Positions 7,562 through 15,621 of a DNA stretch of 19,407 nt are shown here, in pieces (position 1 is the stretch's first letter; every line of letters starts with the position of its first letter). The stretch is from an uncultured Oscillospiraceae bacterium (GTDB lineage Bacteria > Bacillota > Clostridia > Oscillospirales > Oscillospiraceae), in contig CAJUAC010000055.1 in the NCBI GenBank assembly GCA_910583885.1, forward strand, positions 1 through 19,407. Direction: 5' to 3'. Position numbers and translations under genes: made by a program. The notes under the pieces are model-generated. The model searched no databases. It saw only the letters and a program-made list of their open reading frames with translations, and had not been told where the DNA came from.

Positions 7562-7893
7562 GTTTTCACCGCCTCCAGTTCAATGGCCAGGATCCCGGCC
7601 TCTGTTGTGCAATCCATAACACGGAACGCCAGCCCGTCCAGGGTCATCACGGACTTAATGGCGGGGCGCTTTCCAAAATCCTTTTGGGCCACATAGATCA
7701 GGCCGCGCCTTTTATACAGTCCGTCAACATGGGTCCCCATTTTGGCCTTGTCCCGCTCCAGCAGTTCGTTGTCGTCCACCAGGACCGTCATTTTTTTGCC
7801 GTTGACGGTGTGGGCGTCCGCAAACTCCAGCCGGTTCAAAAAGACGTTGAGCACGTCCGCCGCTATGCACTCCTTAAAGCTGGGGGCACCCAT
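7558..7893 (-). CDS. Head-tail joining protein (gpFII-like)
   Basis: A 111-aa protein. The pattern of a short N-terminal helix (MGAPSFKECIAADVLNVFLN), then DAHTVNGKKMTVLVDDNELL, and a final TLDGLAFRVMDCTTEAGILA matches small head-tail connector proteins that bind under the portal and dock the tail. The ATG overlaps the previous stop (TAATG). Only a G-rich stretch (GGGGGTG) precedes it, so translation probably depends on the gene before it. The order, after the capsid genes and before gpZ, agrees. Assignment is by pattern and position. Confidence 0.65.
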   Translation of the reverse strand: MGAPSFKECIAADVLNVFLNRLEFADAHTVNGKKMTVLVDDNELLERDKAKMGTHVDGLYKRRGLIYVAQKDFGKRPAIKSVMTLDGLAFRVMDCTTEAGILAIELEAVKT

Positions 7894-8510
7894 TACGGGG
7901 CACCCCCGCCGTTTTCGGGGTCAGCGGCAGGGGCCTGGACCGCCGCCGCCGCGATCAGCTGCGCCCGCTCCCGTTGGTTCTTGGCCGCCGAAACGTCCAC
8001 GCCCAGCTTTTCCGCCAGGTCCAGCAGGTCCGTCTTGGTCATGCGCTCCAGCTGCGCCGCGTCCAGGTGGCCGGTCAACATGGCGGACGTTCCGCCGTTT
8101 TCGGCCTCCTCCACCGTTTTCTGGCCGTTCTGGCCGGGGTTTTCGCTCCCGGCGTGTTCCTGCCCCTCCTCACCATCGCCGCCGCTCTGGAGGCTCCCAG
8201 GGCCTCCGGCGAAAATGGCGCGGATCTGTTCCTCCATGCTGGCGGCTCCGACAAACTCCCCGGTGGCGTCCTCAATGGTCACGCCCATGGCGCGGATGGC
8301 CTCCGCCGCCGCGTCGTTCACCTTGGAGCGCCTGACGGCCTCCTGGACGGCGGCGCGGGCCTCGTCCTCCAGGTCCGGCCCCGTCCACGCGGCGCTGTTG
8401 GCTCTCAACCACGCCGCCACCATTTTGGGATCGTTGGCGGGGATTGCCTCCCCGCGCTCATAGGTCCGGCCTATGTACTGGATCGGGCGCTGGGCAATCA
8501 GTTTTTTCAT
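7893..8510 (-). CDS. Unknown head-module protein with a C-terminal HeH/SAP-like segment
   Basis: A 205-aa protein not recognised as a named family. The N-terminus (MKKLIAQRPIQYIGRTYERG) looks like a short beta-rich segment common in small phage structural proteins. The middle (about 105-145) is a Gly/Glu/Asn-rich low-complexity linker. Near residues 150-190, LERMTKTDLLDLAEKLGVDV followed by a basic helix resembles the helix-extension-helix (LEM/SAP/Rho-N) fold, which in other proteins binds nucleic acid. The ATG has GGAGG 8 nt upstream. It lies between the decoration and head-tail joining proteins, so a virion or assembly role is likely. Confidence 0.8.
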   Translation of the reverse strand: MKKLIAQRPIQYIGRTYERGEAIPANDPKMVAAWLRANSAAWTGPDLEDEARAAVQEAVRRSKVNDAAAEAIRAMGVTIEDATGEFVGAASMEEQIRAIFAGGPGSLQSGGDGEEGQEHAGSENPGQNGQKTVEEAENGGTSAMLTGHLDAAQLERMTKTDLLDLAEKLGVDVSAAKNQRERAQLIAAAAVQAPAADPENGGGAP

Positions 8511-8525
8511 GCTCCAGCCCTCCGA

Positions 8526-8852
8526 TCAGCCCAGTAACTTGACCAACACAGCGGCGTCCGTGGCGGCGGCGCTGGCGGCGGCGTAGCCTGCGGGCGTGTT
8601 GCTGCCCTCGGTGGCGGTGATGGCGTCCACCTCCGCGTCGTAGTAGACGGCGGTGCCCTGGTCGATGGCCTCCCCGTCCGCCTTGGTCATGGCGAACACG
8701 CCCACCACATGGACGGCTCCCTGTTCGCCCGCCAGAATGGGGGCGGCGGCCACGCCGATCCGGGTTCCCAGGACCACCACCGCACCGTTTTCCACGTTCT
8801 CGGTGGGGAAGTGGTCCAGGGTTTCGCCTCTCTGGTAATAGGTTGCTTTCAT
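8526..8852 (-). CDS. DUF2190 family capsid decoration/stabilising protein
   Basis: A 108-aa protein starting MKATYYQRGETLDHFP. The ATG at 8852 is chosen over one 11 codons upstream because AAGGAGG stands 8 nt before it. The sequence is rich in Val, Ala and Gly and shows GAVVVLGTRIGVAAAPI, then GVFAMTKADGEAIDQGTAVY, typical of DUF2190 proteins encoded right after the major capsid gene and often mislabelled as recombinases. They are thought to bind the outside of the capsid. The length and position fit. Confidence 0.85.
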   Translation of the reverse strand: MKATYYQRGETLDHFPTENVENGAVVVLGTRIGVAAAPILAGEQGAVHVVGVFAMTKADGEAIDQGTAVYYDAEVDAITATEGSNTPAGYAAASAAATDAAVLVKLLG

Positions 8853-8865
8853 GTTCTGTTCCTCC

Positions 8866-10431
8866 TTACTGCCCCATGGGCACACCGTTGTTACGCAGGA
8901 TCCCCCGGAAGTCTGCGGCGTTGATCCCCCAGTCCAGCCAAATGTCCCACAGATAGCCCAAATAACCGGCCTTTTCGGACCGCCGGAAACTGGGGGCGGT
9001 GGTGCCGTTCAGATAGTCCACCTGCACAGACTTCACCAGCCTTGGATCCGCCGCCATAAACCAGGGGCAGGCCGCGCCGGCGGCCAGGATATTCAGGACG
9101 GCCTCCTGCACCACCTTGATCCGGCTCTTGTACTTGGTGTTCAGCACGTTGACAGTGTGACTGCCGATCCCCTCCACGTCGATCTGCGCCGTGCCCAGGA
9201 TCTGCTCCACTCTCATGCCATAGCCCACAGGCACCACAATGGTGGCAGGCTCCACCATAATGCTCTCCCCAAACTGGTCCGTCTGCAGGCCCATCTTCTC
9301 GATCATCTTCTCCAGCACCGTGACGCCGGGGGCGCTGCCCGTTTCGATCAGGTTCTTGTGGGCGGCGTCAAACAGGGGGGCACCGTCGAAAATGGCAGGG
9401 TTCTTGTAGATCAGTTCATAGACCTGGCGGTTGATCTTCTGCTTTGCCTTGCGGGTGTACTGTTTCGGCATATTGGCCAGGAAACCAATGTCGTCATTGA
9501 TAAACGCCTCACGGGTCATGCTGAACTGGGTGGCGTAGGTGTCCAGCTTGCGGGTGGGCAGCAGGTCGGTTTCCAGGGTGCTGGCCTTGATCTCTCCGCC
9601 CTCGGTCACTTTCTGGAAGTCGCCGCCGCCCATGACATACTCATGATCCTTGCTGGCCTTGAAGTCCGGCAGGGTCCCCTTGCTGGTCCACGCCTCAAAG
9701 GTGGCCGGCTGGAGGTCATACTGCTGGACAATGGCCTTTTTAATGGCGTTGTCCATGATGGCGGGGAAGTCCGCCGTGGAACTAAAGAACTGCCGCACCG
9801 CCGTGTCCCACAGGTCAGCACGGGACCGGCGCAAAAGTTCCGTTACGGTTCCCTCACCGCTGCGGGCCATGCACTCGATCAGCATATCCCGCATGGACAT
9901 ACCCCGCATATCCTCCGCGCCCTGGGCGGGCTTGTCCAGTTCCACACCGGCCTGGATCAGCATGGCGTCCCTGGCGGCGTCCCGGAAATTGTCCATTCCG
10001 CTGTCCCTGGCACCCACCACCACCGGGGCGCCGTGCTGGATCATGTGGTCCACAGCGGCGGCCCGCACGGCGTCCATGGTGGCACCGCTGCGGATATACT
10101 CCTCCGGTGCCATGCCAGTCTGGCGGCACAGGGCCAGAATGTCATTGATCCGCTGGCGCTCCTCCGCCACGGCCCGCTGGGTATCCTCCGCGCTGGTGGC
10201 GCTGGGCGCTCCGGCAGGGGGAGGGGCGGGGGTGTTCACGGGGTCCTGGCCGTCCACGCTGCGCTGGCCGCCGGCAGGCTCCCCGCCGTCCTGGTCGTCC
10301 GGCTCCGCGTCAATCTTGCGCTGGAGCGCGTCCCACTCCGCCTTTTCCTCCGCCGTCAGGTCACGCCCGGCGGCGCGGGCAGCGTCCAAAATTTCCTGCT
10401 GCCGCTTGATCCACTTTGCTTTGTTTTTCAT
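8866..10431 (-). CDS. Major capsid protein (Mu gpT-like, HK97 fold)
   Basis: A 521-aa protein. The N-terminal 70 residues or so are charged and helical (KAKWIKRQQEILDAARAAGR), followed by a Pro/Ala-rich linker, and may work as an internal scaffold removed by the protease. The C-terminal two thirds has FKASKDHEYVMGGGDFQKVT, SMTREAFINDDIGFLANMP and AIFDGAPLFDAAHKNL, the pattern of Mu-like gpT capsid subunits. The ATG overlaps the protease stop (ATGA) with GGAGG 7 nt upstream. In related phages the protease and this subunit are fused in one polypeptide; here they are separate genes. Confidence 0.92.
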   Translation of the reverse strand: MKNKAKWIKRQQEILDAARAAGRDLTAEEKAEWDALQRKIDAEPDDQDGGEPAGGQRSVDGQDPVNTPAPPPAGAPSATSAEDTQRAVAEERQRINDILALCRQTGMAPEEYIRSGATMDAVRAAAVDHMIQHGAPVVVGARDSGMDNFRDAARDAMLIQAGVELDKPAQGAEDMRGMSMRDMLIECMARSGEGTVTELLRRSRADLWDTAVRQFFSSTADFPAIMDNAIKKAIVQQYDLQPATFEAWTSKGTLPDFKASKDHEYVMGGGDFQKVTEGGEIKASTLETDLLPTRKLDTYATQFSMTREAFINDDIGFLANMPKQYTRKAKQKINRQVYELIYKNPAIFDGAPLFDAAHKNLIETGSAPGVTVLEKMIEKMGLQTDQFGESIMVEPATIVVPVGYGMRVEQILGTAQIDVEGIGSHTVNVLNTKYKSRIKVVQEAVLNILAAGAACPWFMAADPRLVKSVQVDYLNGTTAPSFRRSEKAGYLGYLWDIWLDWGINAADFRGILRNNGVPMGQ

Positions 10432-11060
10432 GCTCTTGCCTCCATCTTGTTTTTGTTGATCTGGATCTGTCTTTCATACAGGGATAAATCCGGCGGCCCG
10501 TTATCGGACCGGCCCACGCCCACGGTGGCGTCCGCAGGCACGGACACAATGGACATTTCCAGCGCCGTCCATTTCCTGGCGATATGACAGGGGCCAGTGA
10601 AACGCCCGTCCGCAGACACGGCCCCGGCCTTGACCTCCTCCCAGGCGTCCACAGCGTAGCGCACGGACGTGGTTTTCAGGGTCCCGGTCTTGACCTTGCC
10701 GAAAATCTTTTCGGCGTCGTCGTCGCTGTCGAACTCAATTTCAGCCATACCTCGGTTGTTCTCCACCCAGGCCCGGATCACTTTTCCCACCACTTTGTCC
10801 ACGTCATGGTTGAACAGGACCACGCCCACCGTGTTCATGCGGGACAGGTCCACCGCGCCGGGGCCGTGGTCCAGGATCTCCATACCAAAATAGCGCCGGT
10901 ATGGCTCCTCGCTGGAAAAGCTAACTATCCGCCGCCGGCTGTTCTCCGCTGCCTCCGGGCTGTTCTCCTCCCTGGCCAGGATCTCCCCCATGCTCCGGGT
11001 CGTCCGGTTCTTTTCCTCCTCCGGGGCCGCTCTGCTGGGCTGCTGTCGTTCCAGTTCCAA
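10428..11060 (-). CDS. Prohead maturation protease (peptidase S78/U35 type)
   Basis: A 210-aa protease that trims the capsid precursor. VVLFNHDVDKVVGKV carries the expected catalytic His (residue 85), TLKTTSVRYAVDAW carries the candidate nucleophile Ser132, and TALEMSIVSVPADATVG is the signature closing strand of S78 proteases. The chosen start is TTG at 11060, because GGGAGG lies exactly 8 nt upstream, while the next in-frame ATG (codon 24) lacks a well-spaced site. This start puts the first 140 nt inside the 3' end of the portal gene. The first 45 residues are Glu/Arg-rich and may be disordered. The stop overlaps the capsid start. Confidence 0.9.
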   Translation of the reverse strand: MELERQQPSRAAPEEEKNRTTRSMGEILAREENSPEAAENSRRRIVSFSSEEPYRRYFGMEILDHGPGAVDLSRMNTVGVVLFNHDVDKVVGKVIRAWVENNRGMAEIEFDSDDDAEKIFGKVKTGTLKTTSVRYAVDAWEEVKAGAVSADGRFTGPCHIARKWTALEMSIVSVPADATVGVGRSDNGPPDLSLYERQIQINKNKMEARA

Positions 11061-12495
11061 AAATCACACCTCCCATGTCAATTCCTTTTTTCCTGCCGTA
11101 CTCCAGGACCTCCGCCAGTTCGTCAACGGCCTCTTTCCAGTCCTTGCCCTTTTCCGCCTGGAGGTCCTGGAACGTCTTTTGACCACTTTGCAGGGCGATC
11201 TTGTCCGCGCTTGCCTCTTTCGCCGGATCGATCCACTTTTTCGGCGTCTTGACCCAGGAATGATCCATGTATTCCTCTTTGCGCTCCCAAAAATCCGGCA
11301 CAGAGAACAGGCCGGACAGTACCCCCGAAATTAGGAAATTTTCGTACACCTCGGACATGAACGCGGTTAAAAGTTCGATTTCCTCCGTGTATGTGTTTTC
11401 ATCCTCCAGGGCGTTTTGACGGGCGGACGAATAGGTGGCCCCGTTCATGTCACGGCTGACCGCCTCATAGGAAAGGCCCTGTCCCGCTCCAATTAGGCCC
11501 TGCTGGGTTTTCAGGAACGCGGTGGCGTCGGTGGCTGCCCCTTTGGGGTCCACCACCTCCACGTCGTCCCCGGCACCCAGTTCCATGATCATGCCGGGTG
11601 TCATTTTCTTGCCGGAATAGTCCACCTGGCCGCCTTTGCTGCCCCAGCTGCTCCGCCCGGTCCCTCCGCTGGGCAGGGTCTTTTTGATCACCAGGCCCAC
11701 CAGCGCGGCGATCCGTTCCTTGATGGCCACGGCGGTGATAAACTCGTTTGTGTCCCGCACTCTGGTGATTGTTGGGGACATATCGGACATTTCCCGCAGT
11801 TGGCTGGGGCGGTGCTTGCTTTTGTAGAAAAACACGTCCTTGGCCTCGATGTATGCAGGCTCCGCCAGTTGCCAGCCCTCTATGTCATACTGGCGGATCC
11901 AATATCCCACCGGGCGGCGGTATTGGTTGTACTCAATGCCGCCCACCACCCTGTTTCCTTGGTGGCGCGGTGCCGCCTGGGTTTTGTCCAGTTCGTCAAC
12001 CTCCAAACATTGAAGTTTGAACGGGACCACGCCGCCACGGGTGTGGCGGTACAGGACGATCATGCCGCCGTCCACTTTTTTCCGCTCCACCATCATGCGC
12101 AGGATTTCGTTGAAAGACTGTTCCCCGGTCACGTCGCAGTTACGGGCTTTGCACCAGCGTTTCCACGCTTTTTCGATCTGCTTGTCCAGGGCGTCGTTTC
12201 CTGTTGTGGCTCGCAGGGTGTAGCCCTTGCCCACCACGTTTCGCTTGTAGGCGTGGAGGACAGCCTGGGCAATATCGCTGTTGCGCTCCAGGTCCCGCGC
12301 CCGCGCCCGCACAATGTCCCGGCTGTATTTGTCGGTTGCCTCCGCGCTTTCGTTCGTGACCCGCCACCCGGAATTGATCCGGCCATTCCCGGCGGCGTCA
12401 TATCCTCGCAGTTCCTCCAGCCCTTGCCGCCACATTTCCCGCTCATAGGCATGGCGCGGGGACACGGCAGCGATCATGTTGTCAAGCCAGCCCAC
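10921..12495 (-). CDS. Portal protein (lambda gpB family)
   Basis: A 524-aa subunit of the dodecameric portal at the capsid vertex through which DNA is packaged. The N-terminus MGWLDNMIAAVSPRHAYERE is typical of lambda-type portals. VDGGMIVLYRHTRGG and SYEAVSRDMNGATYSSARQN are conserved family motifs. The C-terminal 50 residues are Gly/Pro/Gln-rich and overlap the protease gene in another frame. GTG at 12495 is chosen because GGGAGG lies 8 nt upstream; an in-frame GTG three codons earlier overlaps that site and is less likely. The gene starts 6 nt after the gpW-like gene ends. Confidence 0.95.
   Translation of the reverse strand: MGWLDNMIAAVSPRHAYEREMWRQGLEELRGYDAAGNGRINSGWRVTNESAEATDKYSRDIVRARARDLERNSDIAQAVLHAYKRNVVGKGYTLRATTGNDALDKQIEKAWKRWCKARNCDVTGEQSFNEILRMMVERKKVDGGMIVLYRHTRGGVVPFKLQCLEVDELDKTQAAPRHQGNRVVGGIEYNQYRRPVGYWIRQYDIEGWQLAEPAYIEAKDVFFYKSKHRPSQLREMSDMSPTITRVRDTNEFITAVAIKERIAALVGLVIKKTLPSGGTGRSSWGSKGGQVDYSGKKMTPGMIMELGAGDDVEVVDPKGAATDATAFLKTQQGLIGAGQGLSYEAVSRDMNGATYSSARQNALEDENTYTEEIELLTAFMSEVYENFLISGVLSGLFSVPDFWERKEEYMDHSWVKTPKKWIDPAKEASADKIALQSGQKTFQDLQAEKGKDWKEAVDELAEVLEYGRKKGIDMGGVIFGTGTTAAQQSGPGGGKEPDDPEHGGDPGQGGEQPGGSGEQPAADS
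11069..11074 (-). promoter_or_regulatory. Ribosome binding site that fixes the TTG start of the protease
   Basis: GGGAGG on the minus strand, 8 nt before TTG 11060-11058, located inside the portal coding sequence. It is the best-spaced site available in this stretch and supports an internal start over the downstream ATG. Confidence 0.75.
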
Positions 12496-12500
12496 GCCGA

Positions 12501-12728
12501 TCACCTCCCATCAAAGAACGCCACATAGGTGCGCCCCATCAGGGGGCCGCTCTCCTCGGTGGCCAGCTGGGCCTCCAGGTCGTCCCGCATGGATTTCAAC
12601 ATGGACAGGTCTGCACGGGTCAGGGACCGGCTGCCGATCTTGTAGGACTGGCCGCCGCACAGCACGGTGGTGATGGCGGTATTTACCTGGGCCAGCATTT
12701 CCGCCGGCGTCATGTTCGTTTCGTCCAT
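12501..12728 (-). CDS. gpW-like head-tail joining protein
   Basis: A 75-aa protein placed between the large terminase and portal genes, exactly where lambda gpW lies. The pattern MTPAEMLAQVNTAITTVLCG, then GQSYKIGSRSLTRADLSML and a final helix ending LEAQLA matches the helix, beta-hairpin, helix arrangement of gpW, which joins the portal ring after packaging. The ATG has GGAGG 5 nt upstream. The end overlaps the ribosome binding site of the portal gene, suggesting coupled translation. Confidence 0.85.
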   Translation of the reverse strand: MDETNMTPAEMLAQVNTAITTVLCGGQSYKIGSRSLTRADLSMLKSMRDDLEAQLATEESGPLMGRTYVAFFDGR

Positions 12729-12740
12729 GGCTCCCTCCGA

Positions 12741-14588
12741 TCAAATCCAGTCGTCATTTTGGCGGATCCAGTTTTCCTCCGGCGCGGTTTCCTGGCGCGG
12801 TGGCTGGACCGCCTTTTCCTGCGGTTTCTCCGCTGCTCCCTCCTGGTTCTGGAGGAACAGGGACCGGACTTCCAGCACGTCCGCCGCCGCCGCTGCGTAC
12901 ACTTCACAGTCCAGGTAATGGTTGGCCGCGTGGGACGTTTTCAGTTCCCACCGCTGGACCACCTTGCCCTTGGAGCGTTCTGTTACCTTGTGTTCCGCTG
13001 TGACCTGTTCCGCATATTCCAGGTCGCAGTCTTTATGTACCATCCAGGATCCGCGCCCGTTTGGCCGCCTCATTCTGGCGGCGATCATGTCCTTGTATTT
13101 CCCGCCGTCTACCAGGACCAGCTGCATACCGTTGGCGCGGCTCCCGGCCTTGTCCACGGTGGAAATTCTGTAATGCCCCTGCATGGTGGGGACGCCCTTG
13201 CAGGGCCGCACCCACTCCGCATTGATCAGGCAAAATTCATATACCGCGTCGGTCTGGTCGCCGCTGTCCATCAGGGCCAATTCCACCATCATTTTTTCGC
13301 CGGACGGCAAGGAAAAAGCGGTATTCATAACCCGCTCCACCTCCGCCATGGAAAGGGCCTGGCCGTGGGCCACGTTTTGGCTGGTCATAAAATCGCCCCA
13401 GGCCCGGATCGTCCAGTACAGACAATTTTCCTGCACGTCGATCCCGCCGGTCAGCAGTTTGGTCCACTCCGGCAGTTCCAGTGCGGGCACGTCGGTCTGG
13501 CGTTCCATGACCAGATCCGCGTTGGTTTTCAGTTTGGTGTCCTCCCACGGCTCCGCCAGCCAGCTGTTGGTGAAGTTCTGCAGCAGTTCCGGGTCGTCTT
13601 TGCTCCGCATGAACTCCTTGGCAATATCGGAAAAGCGGGTAAAAGGGGAGTACAGGGTGGAGATCCAAAAGGCCACGCTTTTGGGCTGTGCCGTGCTTTT
13701 TCGCACATACTCCCACCGGCCAGCCTCCAGCATTTTGCCCTTGTCCTGGTCCGTGATCACGCACCCACACGCCTGGCACACATAGCTGGCCATTTCCGCC
13801 CGCTCCGCGTTGTCCGGCACATCGTCCTTACTGGGCCACTTGATTTGTGCAAATTTCAATTCGATATACTGGCCACAATGGGGGCATGGGACGAAATAGT
13901 GTTTTTCCGCGTCCGCCTCCTCTTTGGCTTTCCAGATGTGACCCGTTTTCAGCGTTGGGGTGGAGGTTATAAAAATTTTCCGGTTGGTCGTGTAGGTCTT
14001 TGTCCGCTCTATGGCCAGCGAAACGGGATCCGCCTCTTTCTTGCTTGCCCCTGGGTATTTGTCCACTTCATCCAGGAACAAATAGCGGATATTTGTACTT
14101 GCAAGATCCGCCGGGCTGTTGGCACCGTTCAGGTAGACGGTCATGGTGCCGAATTTCAGCTGTAATTTTTTGCTGATATGCTCCCGGTATTTCTCCGCCA
14201 GCACCTTGCAAGCCTTGATCATTGGCTCCAGCTTGGCGTCCACGGTCCGCTCCGCCAGGTCGTCCGACGGGTACACGATCATGGTCGGCCCTGGTGCCTG
14301 GTCGATCAGGCTGCCCAGCATATTCTCCATGGCAGACGTGCCGCCCACCTGGGTGGGTTTGACGAAAACAATTTTTTCCACCACGTCGTCGTCGAATGTG
14401 TCCATGATCTCCACCAGGTAGGGGGTCACGCTGTTGCGCCATGGCCCCGGTATGGCGTTCCCGTCCGGCAGTATGCGGTGCTTTTCGGCCCACTTGGAAA
14501 CTGACAGGCGTTTTCGTGGGCGCAGGATCTCAACGGCGGTTATAATCCAGCCCGGCACCTCATAGCGTTTTACACGAAACTTTTTCAC
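12741..14588 (-). CDS. terL: Terminase large subunit (GpA family)
   Basis: The 615-aa packaging motor: an N-terminal ATPase and C-terminal nuclease that cuts concatemeric DNA and pumps it into the prohead. The Walker A-like VKPTQVGGTSAME lies near residues 76-88 and Walker B YLFLDEVD near 169-176. CPHCGQ (235, 238) and CQACGC (271, 274) form a zinc-binding pair typical of GpA proteins. GGIDVQENCLYWTIRAWG near 381-398 and LMDSGDQTD near 439-447 carry acidic residues expected of the nuclease. The GTG start overlaps the small-subunit TGA (GTGA) with GGAGG 7-8 nt upstream. The length is normal for the family (about 600-650 aa). Confidence 0.97.
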   Translation of the reverse strand: MKKFRVKRYEVPGWIITAVEILRPRKRLSVSKWAEKHRILPDGNAIPGPWRNSVTPYLVEIMDTFDDDVVEKIVFVKPTQVGGTSAMENMLGSLIDQAPGPTMIVYPSDDLAERTVDAKLEPMIKACKVLAEKYREHISKKLQLKFGTMTVYLNGANSPADLASTNIRYLFLDEVDKYPGASKKEADPVSLAIERTKTYTTNRKIFITSTPTLKTGHIWKAKEEADAEKHYFVPCPHCGQYIELKFAQIKWPSKDDVPDNAERAEMASYVCQACGCVITDQDKGKMLEAGRWEYVRKSTAQPKSVAFWISTLYSPFTRFSDIAKEFMRSKDDPELLQNFTNSWLAEPWEDTKLKTNADLVMERQTDVPALELPEWTKLLTGGIDVQENCLYWTIRAWGDFMTSQNVAHGQALSMAEVERVMNTAFSLPSGEKMMVELALMDSGDQTDAVYEFCLINAEWVRPCKGVPTMQGHYRISTVDKAGSRANGMQLVLVDGGKYKDMIAARMRRPNGRGSWMVHKDCDLEYAEQVTAEHKVTERSKGKVVQRWELKTSHAANHYLDCEVYAAAAADVLEVRSLFLQNQEGAAEKPQEKAVQPPRQETAPEENWIRQNDDWI

Positions 14589-15196
14589 CGTTTTGCCTCC
14601 TCCGGCTCCACCACAGCGGCGTCCACGAATAGGGCCAGCATATCCTCCAATTCCTTGCGGGTGGCCCGCTCGATAGCGCGGGCGGTGGCGGCGTCCGTAT
14701 AGCTGGCCACGGTGCCCGCCACCCTGCTGGGTATGTTCATGGCAAAATTTTTGAACGTGTCCATAAACTCCGCCAGCTGCTCGGTGGCCGCCGCCGTTTC
14801 GATGTATCGCCCCTCGGCTATGTCCGCCTTTATGCTGGCAAGCTGGCCCTGGCTCTCTTTCAGCCTCACCTCGGCCTCCAGCTTTTTCAGGGCCAATTCT
14901 GCCGTGCGGCTTTTCTCCCCGGTTTCCTGGGCCTTTTGCTCGATGTGGGCAATATACCGCTGAACGGTGGCACAGGTCCGGTATTTCCGCACCCCGCCGC
15001 CGGGCGGGATCTCTGTTTCCAGCACCCCGTCCTGGGTCAGCTGTTGGACCCGGCGGGCGCCCTTAAAGCCCAGCAGCTGGGCGATCGCCGTTGTGCTGGC
15101 CCACTCCGGCACGGTCCCGGTCAGGACCTCCGGCTTTTCCGACTTTTGCTTTTTGGGTGCCGTCTTTTTCGCGGCTGTTTTCTTTTGCTCCGCCAC
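14585..15196 (-). CDS. terS: Terminase small subunit (Nu1-like)
   Basis: A 203-aa DNA-recognition subunit. After a Lys/Ala/Pro-rich tail (residues 1-22), STTAIAQLLGFKGARRVQQL is the winged helix-turn-helix of Nu1-type small terminases. A long charged helix (TAELALKKLEAEVRLKESQG) follows for oligomerisation, then FKNFAMNIPSRVAG, a conserved segment of the family. The frame stays open far upstream, but that part is Pro/Arg/Gly-rich and unlike a protein. GTG at 15196 is chosen for its G-rich upstream site (GGGAAAGGGGG) and position just before the lysine-rich start; an ATG at 15379 is an unlikely alternative. It overlaps the large subunit by GTGA. Confidence 0.9.
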   Translation of the reverse strand: MAEQKKTAAKKTAPKKQKSEKPEVLTGTVPEWASTTAIAQLLGFKGARRVQQLTQDGVLETEIPPGGGVRKYRTCATVQRYIAHIEQKAQETGEKSRTAELALKKLEAEVRLKESQGQLASIKADIAEGRYIETAAATEQLAEFMDTFKNFAMNIPSRVAGTVASYTDAATARAIERATRKELEDMLALFVDAAVVEPEEAKR

Positions 15197-15296
15197 GTCA
15201 GGCGGCCCCCTTTCCCGCCCCGGCGGTGGAGGCCCGCCGGTTTCGTTTTTTCCGTCTGCGCCCGTTTCGCATTTTGTCCCGCTCCGGCCCGCTCGG

Positions 15297-15425
15297 TTAT
15301 CCCCCCTAAAGGGGGGGATAAATTTTCCGGTCGTTTTTGCTTTGCGTAACGTAACAGGCCCCAAAATTTTTGGTTTCATGGGCAAAAATACCGGGCTTTC
15401 CTTGCCCCGCGTTGAATTTATCCCC
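15297..15425 (-). repeat. Competing hairpin elements TTATCCCC / GGGGATAA
   Basis: On the plus strand TTATCCCCCC (15297-15306) faces GGGGGGATAA (15312-15321) around a short loop. A second ATTTATCCCC (15416-15425) is complementary to the same GGGGATAAAT (15314-15323). The middle element can pair with either partner but not both. Confidence 0.55.
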
Positions 15426-15568
15426 AGGGAGGACCCGCGCAGGGGGGTGGCCGCCGCTCCCGCTCTCCCTCCAGCACAGCGGCGCGGCGCGTGGCCAGGC
15501 CATGGAGGACAGCGGGCGGGCCGGGCCACGCTGGGCACAGCACCCCGCCCATGGCGCGGAAAACAATG

Positions 15569-15599
15569 GGGCCGCCCGGTCTGCATAACCTGGCGGCCC
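15569..15599 (-). repeat. Inverted repeat GGGCCGCC ... GGCGGCCC
   Basis: Eight perfectly complementary bases on each side of a 15-nt loop, in the untranslated region before the small terminase gene. There is no T-run on either side, so it is not a standard intrinsic terminator. Confidence 0.6.
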
Positions 15600-15621
15600 T
15601 CGCTATTCCCTTGCTGTTCCA

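Noticed and set aside
8851..10587. A 578-codon plus-strand open frame
   Set aside because: Antisense shadow of the major capsid gene; His/Gly/Leu-rich with no recognisable domain.
12759..14165. A 468-codon plus-strand open frame
   Set aside because: Antisense shadow of the large terminase gene, whose ATPase and zinc motifs are unmistakable.
15380..15410. GGGC ... GCCC stem followed by TATTTTT on the minus strand as a terminator
   Set aside because: Only four base pairs and an interrupted T-run; too weak to call, and it would cut the late operon before the terminase.
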